From NCBI RefSeq assembly GCF_000233715.2, contig NC_021184.1:2194001-2258000 (forward strand): DNA of 64,000 bases, written 5' to 3'. Position 1 is the first letter of the stretch; the number at the start of each line of letters is the position of its first letter. The DNA comes from Desulfoscipio gibsoniae DSM 7213. GTDB taxonomy: Bacteria > Bacillota > Desulfotomaculia > Desulfotomaculales > Desulfallaceae. The notes beneath the pieces were generated by a model. It was not told where the DNA came from, made no database searches, and was given only the letters and a program-made list of their open reading frames with translations. Shown here piece by piece: positions 8,637 to 16,314 of the stretch. The position numbers and the translations under genes are program-made.

Positions 8637-8834
8637 TTATTCACTGCGGGTCAGGTGAAAGTGATTATGCTGTATTCTTACGGTATGCATGGCCCCGCAA
8701 TATGGACATTGTTTTGCTTCCCCATCTTTGTAACGAATCTCGCCAATATGTTTTTCACAGCAAGTTATTTCAATGCTGATAATTTGATCTTTATCACGAA
8801 AGTTTACCCGGTAATCCATCCTTTTATTGTTCAT
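8637..8834 (-). CDS. Small Cys-rich protein, 65 aa, zinc-ribbon-like
   Basis: ATG start with GAGGTGATG just upstream. It contains TCCEKHIGEI and CPYCGAMHTV, so a CC...CPYC arrangement that could bind one zinc, like a minimal rubredoxin/zinc-ribbon knuckle. The His-rich C-terminus (IQHNHFHL) could add metal ligands. It is likely the first gene of a two-gene unit with 8465-8611. The family is not recognised. Confidence 0.65.
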   Translation of the reverse strand: MNNKRMDYRVNFRDKDQIISIEITCCEKHIGEIRYKDGEAKQCPYCGAMHTVRIQHNHFHLTRSE

Positions 8835-8964
8835 TTTATCATCACCTCAATTTACCTTATTTTACCTCAATGGTGATATTTTAAACCAAAAAAAATTTGT
8901 TAAATAATTCCTTGATTAAACCAGCATTTATTTGTTTATGCTTAAGCTTGCTGGTATACGATCG

Positions 8965-9858
8965 TTATATGGCTGCTGCACCTGCATGCCGCTGGGCCGC
9001 CATATTAACAGCCATCAGCGCGTCACAAACCGTGTCGATGATGTGTACACAGCCATCACCTTTGCCCAAAAGAGCGGCAACTTGTTTTTTGCCCAGATTA
9101 CTAGCATCATGACCCTGCAGATGCTGTAAAAAGATAGTGGCTTCCCGGCAAATTTCGTCCGGTGCCCGCAGTAATGTGCCTAAAACACCAGTAATCACCA
9201 AATTGTTATCCATATCCAATATTACGCTTAGTTCATGAAAAGAATCGCTAAAAGTGGCAACAACATGGTAACCGCCACCTGAAACAGCATAAACGGACTG
9301 TGCTTTAAAACGATTAAACAGGTTACCGGTGCGCATGTAATAAACATATTCATCCCAGCTTTTACTCACTTTTTCAAGGTTGCTAAAATAACGACAAGAA
9401 TTGATATAAAACTTTTCCCAGTGTTTGCTGTACTCAGCAGCTGAAGTAAAACCCCGTTCTGTGAATAAAAATGTTTCCGCCTGTATAATGCCACGTATTG
9501 TCTCGGCAAACAGCGCGCGGGCAAAAGACCCCAAATCGGCCAGCGCTTTAATTGCCGGTCCGCAGTTGAAATAAGCCTCTAAGCCACGCATCCCGGGAAC
9601 ATCGGTGATGGCCACAGGAGGGGAATAATTTTCCCAAATGGCTTCTTTAATTTTGAAGCTTATTGGGTCCACCCACAACCGGGTACCAACTTCGCAGTCG
9701 GTACCGCAATACACCGTTTGTGCTTGTATTTGCCCGGCCGTTTGCTGGTGCTCTGCGCTGCCAGTAAAGTCCGCATGGTATGCAGCAGTCGCACCGTCCG
9801 GGGTGGACGAGTCGAAGTGCACAGTGGTAACCCAATGGCGTTGGAGAACATTAATCAT
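8965..9858 (-). CDS. DUF2889-like hypothetical protein, 297 aa
   Basis: The frame opens with an ATG and a GGAGTGAAGCC site. The C-terminal GKGDGCVHIIDTVCDAL resembles the conserved GCxHL end of DUF2889 proteins, and the N-terminal half has the expected HADFTGSAEHQ and DPISFKIKEA strands. The resemblance is from pattern memory, not a search. No signal peptide or clear membrane helix is present. Cysteines near 51, 55 and 98 could be structural. The function of the family is not known to me. It is monocistronic. Confidence 0.65.
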   Translation of the reverse strand: MINVLQRHWVTTVHFDSSTPDGATAAYHADFTGSAEHQQTAGQIQAQTVYCGTDCEVGTRLWVDPISFKIKEAIWENYSPPVAITDVPGMRGLEAYFNCGPAIKALADLGSFARALFAETIRGIIQAETFLFTERGFTSAAEYSKHWEKFYINSCRYFSNLEKVSKSWDEYVYYMRTGNLFNRFKAQSVYAVSGGGYHVVATFSDSFHELSVILDMDNNLVITGVLGTLLRAPDEICREATIFLQHLQGHDASNLGKKQVAALLGKGDGCVHIIDTVCDALMAVNMAAQRHAGAAAI

Positions 9859-10005
9859 GGCTTCACTCCTTTGACCTATTATACCGGAAAATGAAGGTTT
9901 TGTTGGTTCTAAAATTAAAAATTTAACCTTATTTAATTATGAGCAATGCAATTCCGGTTAGCGGGTCATTGCAGCCATAATATAATTGGCCTGGTGTTGC
10001 AGGTG

Positions 10006-10031
10006 AAAAAAAACACCTCGCATGGCGAAGT
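10006..10031 (-). terminator. Rho-independent terminator
   Basis: Minus strand: CACTTCGC / GCGAGGTG stem with a CAT loop, followed by eight Ts. It lies about 100 bases past the stop of the 10128-10424 gene. Confidence 0.7.
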
Positions 10032-10127
10032 GCTGGGTAGTATGTTAATTTTTATAAAAACCTGTAACAGACAGTATGTTCTTATTGGCGTGAGCTGCCT
10101 GTGATTGAATTGTTTAAATATCCTTGA

Positions 10128-10424
10128 TTACTGACTTACAGTTTTCTTATTAACCATAGATATAGCTTTAGCGGTGAGAACAATGGGAAAACAGCGAATA
10201 TACCGGGGACGCAGAAATGTTGCCGGTAAAAAAGCGTTAGTTGATATAAGTTGCTTATCCATTAGCATTTTAGCCAACTCTATAGCCTGCTGTTCCGAAA
10301 GGGAAAACTGGTCCATGATTTTACCCATCGCGTCTTCCATAAAAAAGGTGCATTTTTGGGCTGTATAAAGCTCGCGCAGAATCTTTTCAAGGCGCAGATT
10401 TTCCAGACTTAACATGCTGGTCAT
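10128..10424 (-). CDS. Hypothetical protein, 98 aa
   Basis: The start at 10424 is chosen because GGGGAGG lies eight bases upstream; ten extra residues to 10454 lack a site. The protein is mostly helical (ENLRLEKILRELYTAQ, DQFSLSEQQAIELAKMLMDKQ), with a hydrophobic strand near the C-terminus. One Cys in the N-terminal half and one near the C-terminus. It is not recognised. It has its own terminator and lies between two unrelated minus-strand genes. Confidence 0.6.
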   Translation of the reverse strand: MTSMLSLENLRLEKILRELYTAQKCTFFMEDAMGKIMDQFSLSEQQAIELAKMLMDKQLISTNAFLPATFLRPRYIRCFPIVLTAKAISMVNKKTVSQ

Positions 10425-10520
10425 TATTATTCCTCCCCATTTTTTAAAAGACACTTGAGTACTTGCTGCCAGTATTTGGTTTTAAACCTTTTTTTGCGGC
10501 TTTGTGCCGGCAAGTTTACC

Positions 10521-11084
10521 CTATTTTCGATGCATGGCTGATGTAATAATTTTACAAATCTGTGACCAGGAATGAACGCGCCGTGCCGGACTTGGCAAAG
10601 GTGCCCGGTTATAGGGTGCGTCCAGCAGTAATACAGGTATACCCCGGGCGCCTACCTGCAGGGCGTTATCTAGTCTATCTTCAATGAAAAAATCTAATTC
10701 CAATTTTACGCATGTTTCGGCTTTGTCGTGGTTGCCCAGTAAAATTAACTCATCCCAGTAGAAGCCGTGCCGCTGTAACCAGTTTTCGGTGCGCTGGCGT
10801 GACTTTTCCATGCGGGCAGATATTAATGCCACAAATGCTTTGTAGCGCAGGTTATTGATGCACTCTAATGCATTAGGTACAGGGGCCGGGCCATCCAGGA
10901 GCAGGTCCTGCTTAAGTTGGGCAAACTCCACCAGTTGCTCTCTTTCTATGTTGTATACCTTACCAATGTCGTAATCGATAATTTCATCATAGCTCAGATT
11001 CTTGTTAAAGAAATTATTTAACTCTCGCACAAGTAAAGGAAAGGTATTGGCAATAACGCCGTCAATATCAATTCCGATACGCAT
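10521..11084 (-). CDS. HAD-superfamily hydrolase, 5'-nucleotidase type C-like
   Basis: 187 residues. Motif I is GIDIDGVIAN near the N-terminus (nucleophile Asp-5 and acid Asp-7), motif II is the Ser in LISAR, and motifs III/IV lie in NHDKAETC and FFIEDRLDNA. This layout fits the C1-cap pyrimidine 5'(3')-deoxyribonucleotidase/YqfW-like branch of the HAD family, acting on small phosphorylated metabolites. The substrate cannot be fixed from sequence. ATG start, preceded by GGAGGTTATAA. It lies upstream of the 10128 gene on the same strand with a 96-base gap. Confidence 0.8.
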   Translation of the reverse strand: MRIGIDIDGVIANTFPLLVRELNNFFNKNLSYDEIIDYDIGKVYNIEREQLVEFAQLKQDLLLDGPAPVPNALECINNLRYKAFVALISARMEKSRQRTENWLQRHGFYWDELILLGNHDKAETCVKLELDFFIEDRLDNALQVGARGIPVLLLDAPYNRAPLPSPARRVHSWSQICKIITSAMHRK

Positions 11085-11143
11085 TTATAACCTCCGTTTG
11101 GTGCGATATTGTAAGATTTCAAATTAAACGCAGTTATGTTATC

Positions 11144-11512
11144 CTATCGCTGCGGTGGATAGCGCGGATCATTGGCTGCCCTACCCCCGGCTTCATGGTT
11201 TGCTTGCCCTGCGGATAGTATTTCCGGTAAGACTGCGACCAGGTTTTCCAAGGGGTTTATGGCCTGGGCAGGTCTTAATGAAAATACACTGATATTATCC
11301 TTTTTTACTGCTACTACTGCCACCGGATCAAGTCGGATTCCTCCACCACCTGCGCCCTGATGTGAGGTGGTACCACCATAGGCTGCGGATATGGATAAAA
11401 CGGGTAGCAGTGTGGTTTCCTGTACTATTACGGGTTTACCCAGCACCATATGTTCAAATGAAGTTTTTCCCCAACCGGACAATATGTCTGCCAGTTTGCC
11501 ATCACTTAGCAT
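11144..11512 (-). CDS. gerW: GerW/YtfJ-family spore germination protein
   Basis: 122 residues. The GerW pattern is clear: a short helix, LGKPVIVQETTLLPVLSIS, a glycine-rich loop (AGGGGIRLDPVAVVAV) and KKDNISVFSL. In Bacillus, GerW (YtfJ) is a forespore protein needed for normal L-alanine germination. This copy is slightly shorter in the Gly-rich loop than YtfJ and ends in a polar tail. It supports the view that the organism forms spores. ATG start with a weak AGGTAG site. Confidence 0.85.
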   Translation of the reverse strand: MLSDGKLADILSGWGKTSFEHMVLGKPVIVQETTLLPVLSISAAYGGTTSHQGAGGGGIRLDPVAVVAVKKDNISVFSLRPAQAINPLENLVAVLPEILSAGQANHEAGGRAANDPRYPPQR

Positions 11513-12153
11513 ATTTAACTACCTGGTTTAAAAGAATATTCATGAAATAATACCAGAATATATGCAATTCAGCCATCCTTTCCAGACCAGGTTTTCGCTC
11601 CTTTCAGTGTATATCTGTCCACTTAAGTAAAACGAAAGAAAGAGCAATTCCGGCTGAACAATACTTTGAAGTGTATTCAGCTTAAAGTATAGGTATTAAT
11701 TTGGTTACAAAGTTCATCTTAGTGTACATGAAGAATATACCTAAATGTTTCCTGGATTATAGTTTTTAGAGTAGTATACCAGCATTTTGGCCAATTGCAA
11801 AATAACTCCAAACATTCAGGATGTGGTTACACCAATGAATAACGGCCACAGGGATTAAAAGCACACCCTGTCTCCTCTGTTTCAACACGCTGTTTATCGC
11901 CCCGTACGCGATATGCCGGCCCTTTGTCACCACATTGGGAATACCCCATTATAGTGTTCGCAGCAATACCCGTGATTTGCTCGGCTTATTAAAACCCGCT
12001 TCATTAACTTATTCGCACGCTTCTAAGTCAATTATAACACTTTTTACAAACTGTTGGTTAAAGTATGAAACAAAGCATTTTTATGTATCAAATCTACCCA
12101 AATTGTCAATTAATAATGTACAATAGAGAATAGATTTTTATGGAGGGTAGAAC
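11513..12153. other. 641-base gap with weak coding traces
   Basis: No convincing gene. On the minus strand two overlapping short frames (about 11825-11945 and 11910-12000) together encode YCCEHYNG and then CGDKGPAYRV...ETGCAFNPCG. They would read as one Cys-rich polypeptide only with a frameshift near 11935, so they may be the remains of a zinc-ribbon gene. Neither has a good ribosome-binding site. The 40 bases before 12154 probably hold the promoter of the next gene. Confidence 0.35.
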
Positions 12154-12549
12154 ATGCAAACAGCCAACATACTTGAATTTCCCACCACCGATGACCAGCA
12201 TGTCATAAGGGCCGCCGTTGATGCGTTTTTATTTACTCAGACCGGTAAAACCCGGGAGATCATGCTCAAAACCATTCGATCTGTGCTGGACCGTTACCAT
12301 ATTACCAAGTTTAGCTTTGCAGATTATTATGTATATGCCACCCGGGAGCCCAAATGGTCCCTCATTAAAGCGAAAAATATCATCAATGGGGATAACTGTC
12401 CCGGCTGTGGGGATCATATTTATACATACAAAAGTAATGTGCGCATTTTAAGCATCGAGGAAAACCTGCGCTACCACTATGTAACATACGGATGCCGCTG
12501 CGGGCACGTGTTCGGTAAATGGGAACCTGCCGTAGGTGCTGAACACTAA
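12154..12549 (+). CDS. Hypothetical protein with C-terminal zinc ribbon, 131 aa
   Basis: ATG start behind TGGAGGG. Residues 1-80 are a helical domain (TREIMLKTIRSVLDRY); residues about 87-122 contain CPGCGDHIYTYKSN and CRCGHVFGKW, a CxxC...CxC pair that likely binds zinc. There is no membrane segment. The family is not recognised; zinc ribbons of this form occur in nucleic-acid-binding proteins. It is the first gene of a probable three-gene run of small proteins (next genes at 12596 and 12872). Confidence 0.7.
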   Translation: MQTANILEFPTTDDQHVIRAAVDAFLFTQTGKTREIMLKTIRSVLDRYHITKFSFADYYVYATREPKWSLIKAKNIINGDNCPGCGDHIYTYKSNVRILSIEENLRYHYVTYGCRCGHVFGKWEPAVGAEH

Positions 12550-12595
12550 CAGTTATTTAAGTACCATACTCAGTACTTGAAAGGAGAGCTGTTCA

Positions 12596-12853
12596 TTGTC
12601 CGAAGTGAGAATAATTCAAGCAGATCAAAGAGCCGGGCAGGCCGGCACAAAAGTATATGTTGATAATACGCCGGATTTAGGGGATTTTACCGGCGAGGCA
12701 CTCTTAAATAATATTGAACAGGCAGTTCATGAATGCCGTGGATTACTTAACCAGGGATACCGTCTCACTTCCTTTTGGACAGATCCAGATAAAGGTATCG
12801 AGTTTGTACTAAGACAGTCTCCAGGCAGCGGTGCAAAGGGCCAACACGGGTAA
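12596..12853 (+). CDS. Hypothetical protein, 85 aa
   Basis: TTG start with AAAGGAGAG nine bases upstream. The protein is soluble with a central helix (EALLNNIEQAVHECRGLLNQGY) followed by strands RLTSFWTDPDKGIEFVLRQ. A single Cys sits in the helix. No family is recognised. It follows the zinc-ribbon gene after 46 bases and precedes the small membrane protein after 18 bases, suggesting co-transcription. Confidence 0.65.
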   Translation: MSEVRIIQADQRAGQAGTKVYVDNTPDLGDFTGEALLNNIEQAVHECRGLLNQGYRLTSFWTDPDKGIEFVLRQSPGSGAKGQHG

Positions 12854-12871
12854 AGCAAAGGGATGGGTATA

Positions 12872-13042
12872 ATGCATATGGATTGGCAACGTAACCTGGG
12901 CAGCATCGATAGAATTGTGAGAACTGTAATCGGTCTTTTAATCATCGGCTTAGTCTTATTGAAGGTGCTAACAGGGATCTGGGCGGTTTTAGCGGTACTA
13001 TTCGCTGTAGTTCAATTTGCCGAAGCTTTATTTGCTTACTGA
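12872..13042 (+). CDS. DUF2892-type small membrane protein, 56 aa
   Basis: Start ATG preceded by GGGATGGG. The pattern NLGSIDRIVRTVIGLLIIG followed by a second hydrophobic helix (GIWAVLAVLFAVVQFAEALF) is the DUF2892 (YgaP-like C-terminal) signature: two short membrane helices and the motif N-x-G-x2-DR. In other proteins this domain anchors rhodanese domains; here it stands alone. It is the last gene of a three-gene run. Confidence 0.75.
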   Translation: MHMDWQRNLGSIDRIVRTVIGLLIIGLVLLKVLTGIWAVLAVLFAVVQFAEALFAY

Positions 13043-13341
13043 TTTGTTTATGACCTTTTGGGTTGGTCAACCCTTAATAGGCAATCCCGGGTTTGACACC
13101 CCGGGTGGAACTGTATAGCGGCGAGGCAGTTTCTTAAATGATGCAATTTATAAGCCGATGGTCCAAAAGCAAGGAATCATCGGCTATCTTTATGACTATA
13201 CCAATGGCTAAAATTAAATCGGGTCTTTTTAAGTGGCAAACTAGAACATCATGGGATCCATGAGCTTTGATTGACGGCAATGGCTTTTTTGGTGTTTAAT
13301 GTAATAGGTAATAAGCAATTTTTTGGCGGGAGGAATTTTTT
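13043..13341 (+). other. Non-coding leader region of thrC
   Basis: Just under 300 bases. It holds a CCCGGG-flanked hairpin (13086-13105) and a GCCGATG / CATCGGC hairpin followed by TATCTTTATG (13154-13184) that could act as terminator or attenuator. No T-box, SAM or other riboswitch signature was recognised. The thrC ribosome-binding site GGGAGG lies at its end. Confidence 0.35.
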
Positions 13342-14859
13342 ATGTTATATACTAGCACCAGAGGTAATTATGGGCCGCTGCCCGCCGCAGGGGCCATTAA
13401 GCTGGGGATTGCTCCCGATGGCGGGCTATTTGTGCCTACTGATCGGGTTATGCTCTCTGTGGAGGATATTCAAGCCATGACCCACATGTCTTACCAGCAG
13501 CGGGCCGCAAACATACTCGGGCCATATTTAGCTGATTTTACCCCAAACGAAATTAAACGTTCGGTGGATAACGCTTACGATGCAGGCAGTTTCGATCACC
13601 CGGATGTGGCCCCACTGGTTGACCTGGATGCCGGGCTCAGCGTGCTGGAATTGTGGCACGGCCCTACCTGCGCATTTAAAGACATGGCCTTGCAGATACT
13701 ACCCCATCTGCTGGTCAAGTCTATGGAAAAAACCGATGAGGACGCAGGCATACTCATTTTGGTGGCCACTTCAGGTGACACCGGCAAGGCCGCCCTGGAA
13801 GGTTTTAAGGATGTGCCACGTACAGCCATTATGGTGTTTTACCCGGAAAAAGGGGTCAGCCAGGTGCAAAAAATGCAAATGGTCACTCAGGAAGGCGGCA
13901 ATGTGGGTGTTTATGCCGTGCGGGGTAACTTTGATGATACACAGAGCGGCGTTAAGGCCATATTTGGCGATGCCGATATGCAGCATGCCGCAGCCGAACG
14001 TGGTTATAAGTTTTCCTCGGCCAATTCTATCAACTGGGGCAGGCTGGTGCCCCAGATAGTATATTATTTCTCGGCCTACGCAGACCTTTTGGCCCGGAAA
14101 CGGGTGCAGCCAGGCGAGGCTGTCAACTTTGTGGTACCCACGGGCAACTTCGGGAATATACTAGCCGGCTTTTATGCAAAGCAGATGGGCCTGCCTGTGC
14201 ACCGGCTGGTGTGCGCCGCCAACGAAAACAATGTACTTACCGATTTTATCGCCACTGGGACCTATGACCGCAACCGTGATTTTAAGCGTACCATCTCCCC
14301 TTCTATGGACATTTTGATTTCCAGCAATCTGGAACGGCTGCTGTACGAGCTTACTGGTCACGATGCAGCCCGGGTGCGCCAGTGGATGGCCGATCTTATG
14401 GCAAAGGGCCGGTACACTGTGGATGACGAAACGCGGGAACAGGTGCAGTCACTGTTTTGGTCAGAATATGCCGATGATACTGCCACTATGTCGTCCATCA
14501 AGGATACGCATCGCCGTTACGGTTATGTAGTGGATACCCATACGGCAGTGGGACTATACGTTTATCACCGTTACCGCCAGAGCACGGGCGATGAGCGGCC
14601 AACCGTTGTTTTGTCCACTGCCAGCCCATTTAAATTTAACGCCAGCGTTGCCCGGGCACTACTGGGCGAGGAGCAAACGTCGGGAAGGGACGAATTCGAG
14701 CTGTTGCAAATGCTTTCCGATTTCAGTGGCCTGCCCGTACCCCCCGGCCTAAGCGGTCTATCCCGGCGCCCGGTGCGGCATACCACCGTGGTGGATCGCG
14801 AACAAATGCCCCAAGCGGTACTAAACTTTGTGGCCCAAAATCAGCAGCGCCGTAATTAA
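13342..14859 (+). CDS. thrC: Threonine synthase
   Basis: 505 residues, the length of the long (type II, E. coli/yeast-like) threonine synthases. The PLP lysine lies in HGPTCAFKDMALQ (near residue 112), and the phosphate-binding loop VATSGDTGKAAL follows. The N-terminal YTSTRGNYGPLPAAGAI is typical. It converts O-phospho-L-homoserine to threonine, the last step of the pathway, in the cytoplasm. Start ATG with GGCGGGAGGA. No hom or thrB gene is nearby, so the threonine genes are dispersed. The next gene downstream is a small membrane protein, 17 bases away. Confidence 0.96.
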   Translation: MLYTSTRGNYGPLPAAGAIKLGIAPDGGLFVPTDRVMLSVEDIQAMTHMSYQQRAANILGPYLADFTPNEIKRSVDNAYDAGSFDHPDVAPLVDLDAGLSVLELWHGPTCAFKDMALQILPHLLVKSMEKTDEDAGILILVATSGDTGKAALEGFKDVPRTAIMVFYPEKGVSQVQKMQMVTQEGGNVGVYAVRGNFDDTQSGVKAIFGDADMQHAAAERGYKFSSANSINWGRLVPQIVYYFSAYADLLARKRVQPGEAVNFVVPTGNFGNILAGFYAKQMGLPVHRLVCAANENNVLTDFIATGTYDRNRDFKRTISPSMDILISSNLERLLYELTGHDAARVRQWMADLMAKGRYTVDDETREQVQSLFWSEYADDTATMSSIKDTHRRYGYVVDTHTAVGLYVYHRYRQSTGDERPTVVLSTASPFKFNASVARALLGEEQTSGRDEFELLQMLSDFSGLPVPPGLSGLSRRPVRHTTVVDREQMPQAVLNFVAQNQQRRN

Positions 14860-14876
14860 TTGAGGGTAGGTCAAAA

Positions 14877-15044
14877 ATGAGCAAAACTTTTTTACCTATG
14901 ATGCTCACAGTGTTTGCATCGATGGGTACGTATTACCTTTTGGCCACCGAAGTAGGCCTTGAGGAGTATCTAAGCATGACCGGCGGCATTGCCGTGGGGG
15001 TTTTAGGTGCCGTAGCCACCAGTAAGATTTTGCGTAGAAGATAG
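14877..15044 (+). CDS. Small membrane protein, 55 aa
   Basis: ATG start behind GAGGGTAGG, 17 bases after thrC. Two hydrophobic stretches (FLPMMLTVFASMGTYYLLA and the Gly/Ala-rich TGGIAVGVLGAVATS) are followed by a basic tail (KILRRR). The topology would be two membrane helices with the tail in the cytoplasm. Unrecognised; it is probably co-transcribed with thrC. Confidence 0.55.
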   Translation: MSKTFLPMMLTVFASMGTYYLLATEVGLEEYLSMTGGIAVGVLGAVATSKILRRR

Positions 15045-15079
15045 GTAGACAACAGCGATTAAATCAAACTACTCCAGGG

Positions 15080-15307
15080 CTAACTCCTCCGGTACTCCTC
15101 TTTGACATACCATTTGCCGTCGATTTGGATAAGCATTTCATGTACATCGTTCACCGCTAAAAAGGCCCAACCCTGGGCCTTTTTATTATTGCACAGTCAA
15201 GCCCACTCCTTCATTAAAAGCGGCAGGTTAAAATGGTTGGTCACCCAAACTTCATACGTTTCAGGATTATATAAAACTCCTTTGACATCCGACCTTGCTT
15301 CAAGCAT
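15080..15307 (-). pseudogene. Small gene interrupted by in-frame TGA
   Basis: From an ATG at 15307 (GGAAGTGA site) the frame encodes 36 residues containing NPETYEVWVTNHFNLPLL, then TGA at 15197-15199. The same frame continues for 38 more codons (AFLAVNDVHEMLIQIDGKWY) to TAG at 15080. Both halves look protein-like. A terminator hairpin (15159-15184) lies within the second half and encodes KAQGWAF. I read this as a decayed gene; a recoded TGA is a less likely option. Confidence 0.4.
15159..15184. terminator. Bidirectional Rho-independent terminator
   Basis: AAAAAGGCCCA - ACCC - TGGGCCTTTTT: a perfect stem with A and T runs on both sides. It can serve the plus-strand thrC unit, 115 bases past the small membrane protein gene. 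Confidence 0.75.
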
Positions 15308-15363
15308 TTGTTGGTCACTTCCTTTCCAACTCTGTAACGAGCATGTTTTTTTGTATTTATTAT

Positions 15364-15522
15364 CCTGTGAGTGTGGCGATCGTTTAATCCATAACCTGAG
15401 GAAAAGATGAAATTTTTTGTGCCGCCCTCGGGATTGAAACCGTAAGCTACGGCAATTGCCTCTAAAATAGTTGATTTACCCTATCCGTTTTCATCTATAA
15501 TAAAAGTATCCGCATTAAGCAT
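15364..15522 (-). pseudogene. AAA-type ATPase remnant with stop codon in the P-loop
   Basis: The minus strand encodes TFIIDENG, then TAG (15481-15483), then GKSTILEAIAVAYGFNPEGG and TKNFIFSSG. This is the Walker A region of a Rad50/SMC-like or OLD-like predicted ATPase, in which ENGSGKST is usual and the Ser codon is now a stop. Everything else of the protein is absent. It is clear debris of a larger gene; the surrounding bases are also degraded. Confidence 0.7.
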
Positions 15523-15602
15523 TATTGATCATTAGTATAAGTTAAAGCTCATCGCCCCATGCCACCATCCATTGCTTCTATAGTACACTCCTTTCCCCCA
15601 CG

Positions 15603-15667
15603 GGAGCAAGAGAACTGTCTTCGTGCTTTCCAGCCGACGGAAGCAAGAGAACCGTCCCCGTGCTTCC
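15603..15667 (+). repeat. Two copies of a GC-rich 29-base repeat
   Basis: Copies at 15603-15631 and 15639-15667 share the pattern GGAAGCAAGAGAACCGTCC then CCGTGCTTCC with four differences. Each copy can fold because its ends (GGAAGCA and TGCTTCC) are complementary. Further short fragments follow to 15680. Such elements look like REP/BIME-type dispersed palindromes. They end only 20 bases before the macrodomain start codon. Confidence 0.7.
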
Positions 15668-15700
15668 AGAGAACGTCCCTAAAAGGAGGTGATAAAGTAT

Positions 15701-16243
15701 ATGTCAAACCACATCCGAGTGGAATTTGTGCTGGGTGACATTACTAAACAGGATACCGATGCTATAGTTAACGCGGCCAATTCAAGTTTGCTGGGGGGCG
15801 GTGGCGTGGACGGTGCCATTCACCGGGCCGGCGGGCCACAAATACTGCAGGAGTGCAAAGAAATAAGGTCACGCCAGGGTGGCTGCCCTACCGGCCAGGC
15901 GGTAATTACCAGCGGGGGAAATTTACCTGCACGCTACGTTATTCATACCGTGGGACCGGTATGGCATGGGGGTGGCCACGGCGAGGCGGCGCTACTGCGG
16001 GAGTCTTACCTTAACTGCCTGCGGTTGGCCAGGGAGAAAGGCATTAAAAGTATTGCCTTTCCTTCCATTAGCACCGGAGCCTACCGCTACCCCGTCGAGC
16101 AAGCGGCATCTATTGCAGTGGCTGCGGTGCGTGAATTTGCGGATAATCATGACTTGCCCGGGCAAATAAGGTTTGTGTTGTTTAATGACCGGCACCTGGC
16201 AGTTTACCTGGCCGCATGGAACAAGGCAGCCGAATGCCAATAA
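15701..16243 (+). CDS. Macrodomain protein, O-acetyl-ADP-ribose deacetylase type
   Basis: 180 residues, a single macrodomain. Key motifs: LGDITKQDTDAIVNAANSSL, with the catalytic Asn/Asp region, then GGGGVDGAIHRAGG (ADP-ribose loop) and STGAYRYP. This matches the MacroD/YmdB branch, which hydrolyses O-acetyl-ADP-ribose and removes mono-ADP-ribose from acidic residues. ATG at 15701 with AGGAGG 12 bases upstream; the GTG at 15689 overlaps the site and is rejected. It is functionally linked to the sirtuin gene at 6015, whose product makes O-acetyl-ADP-ribose. Confidence 0.92.
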   Translation: MSNHIRVEFVLGDITKQDTDAIVNAANSSLLGGGGVDGAIHRAGGPQILQECKEIRSRQGGCPTGQAVITSGGNLPARYVIHTVGPVWHGGGHGEAALLRESYLNCLRLAREKGIKSIAFPSISTGAYRYPVEQAASIAVAAVREFADNHDLPGQIRFVLFNDRHLAVYLAAWNKAAECQ

Positions 16244-16266
16244 TAATTATATTTTGCATTGGTGAA

Positions 16267-16313
16267 GCAGGCGCAAAAAAGGACAGCATCCAGCTGTCCT
16301 TTTTCGCGCCTGC
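16267..16313. terminator. Bidirectional terminator between convergent genes
   Basis: An extended palindrome: GCAGGCGC outside, AAAAAAGGACAGC / GCTGTCCTTTTT inside. It separates the macrodomain gene and the coat protein gene, and serves both strands. Confidence 0.85.
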
Positions 16314-16314
16314 T

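Noticed and set aside
13043-13341. Riboswitch or T-box controlling thrC
   Set aside because: Hairpins exist, but no T-box sequence or known riboswitch core was found.
15080-15307. Selenoprotein gene with TGA as selenocysteine
   Set aside because: No SECIS-like hairpin was recognised directly after the TGA, the area is degraded, and a terminator hairpin falls within the second half.
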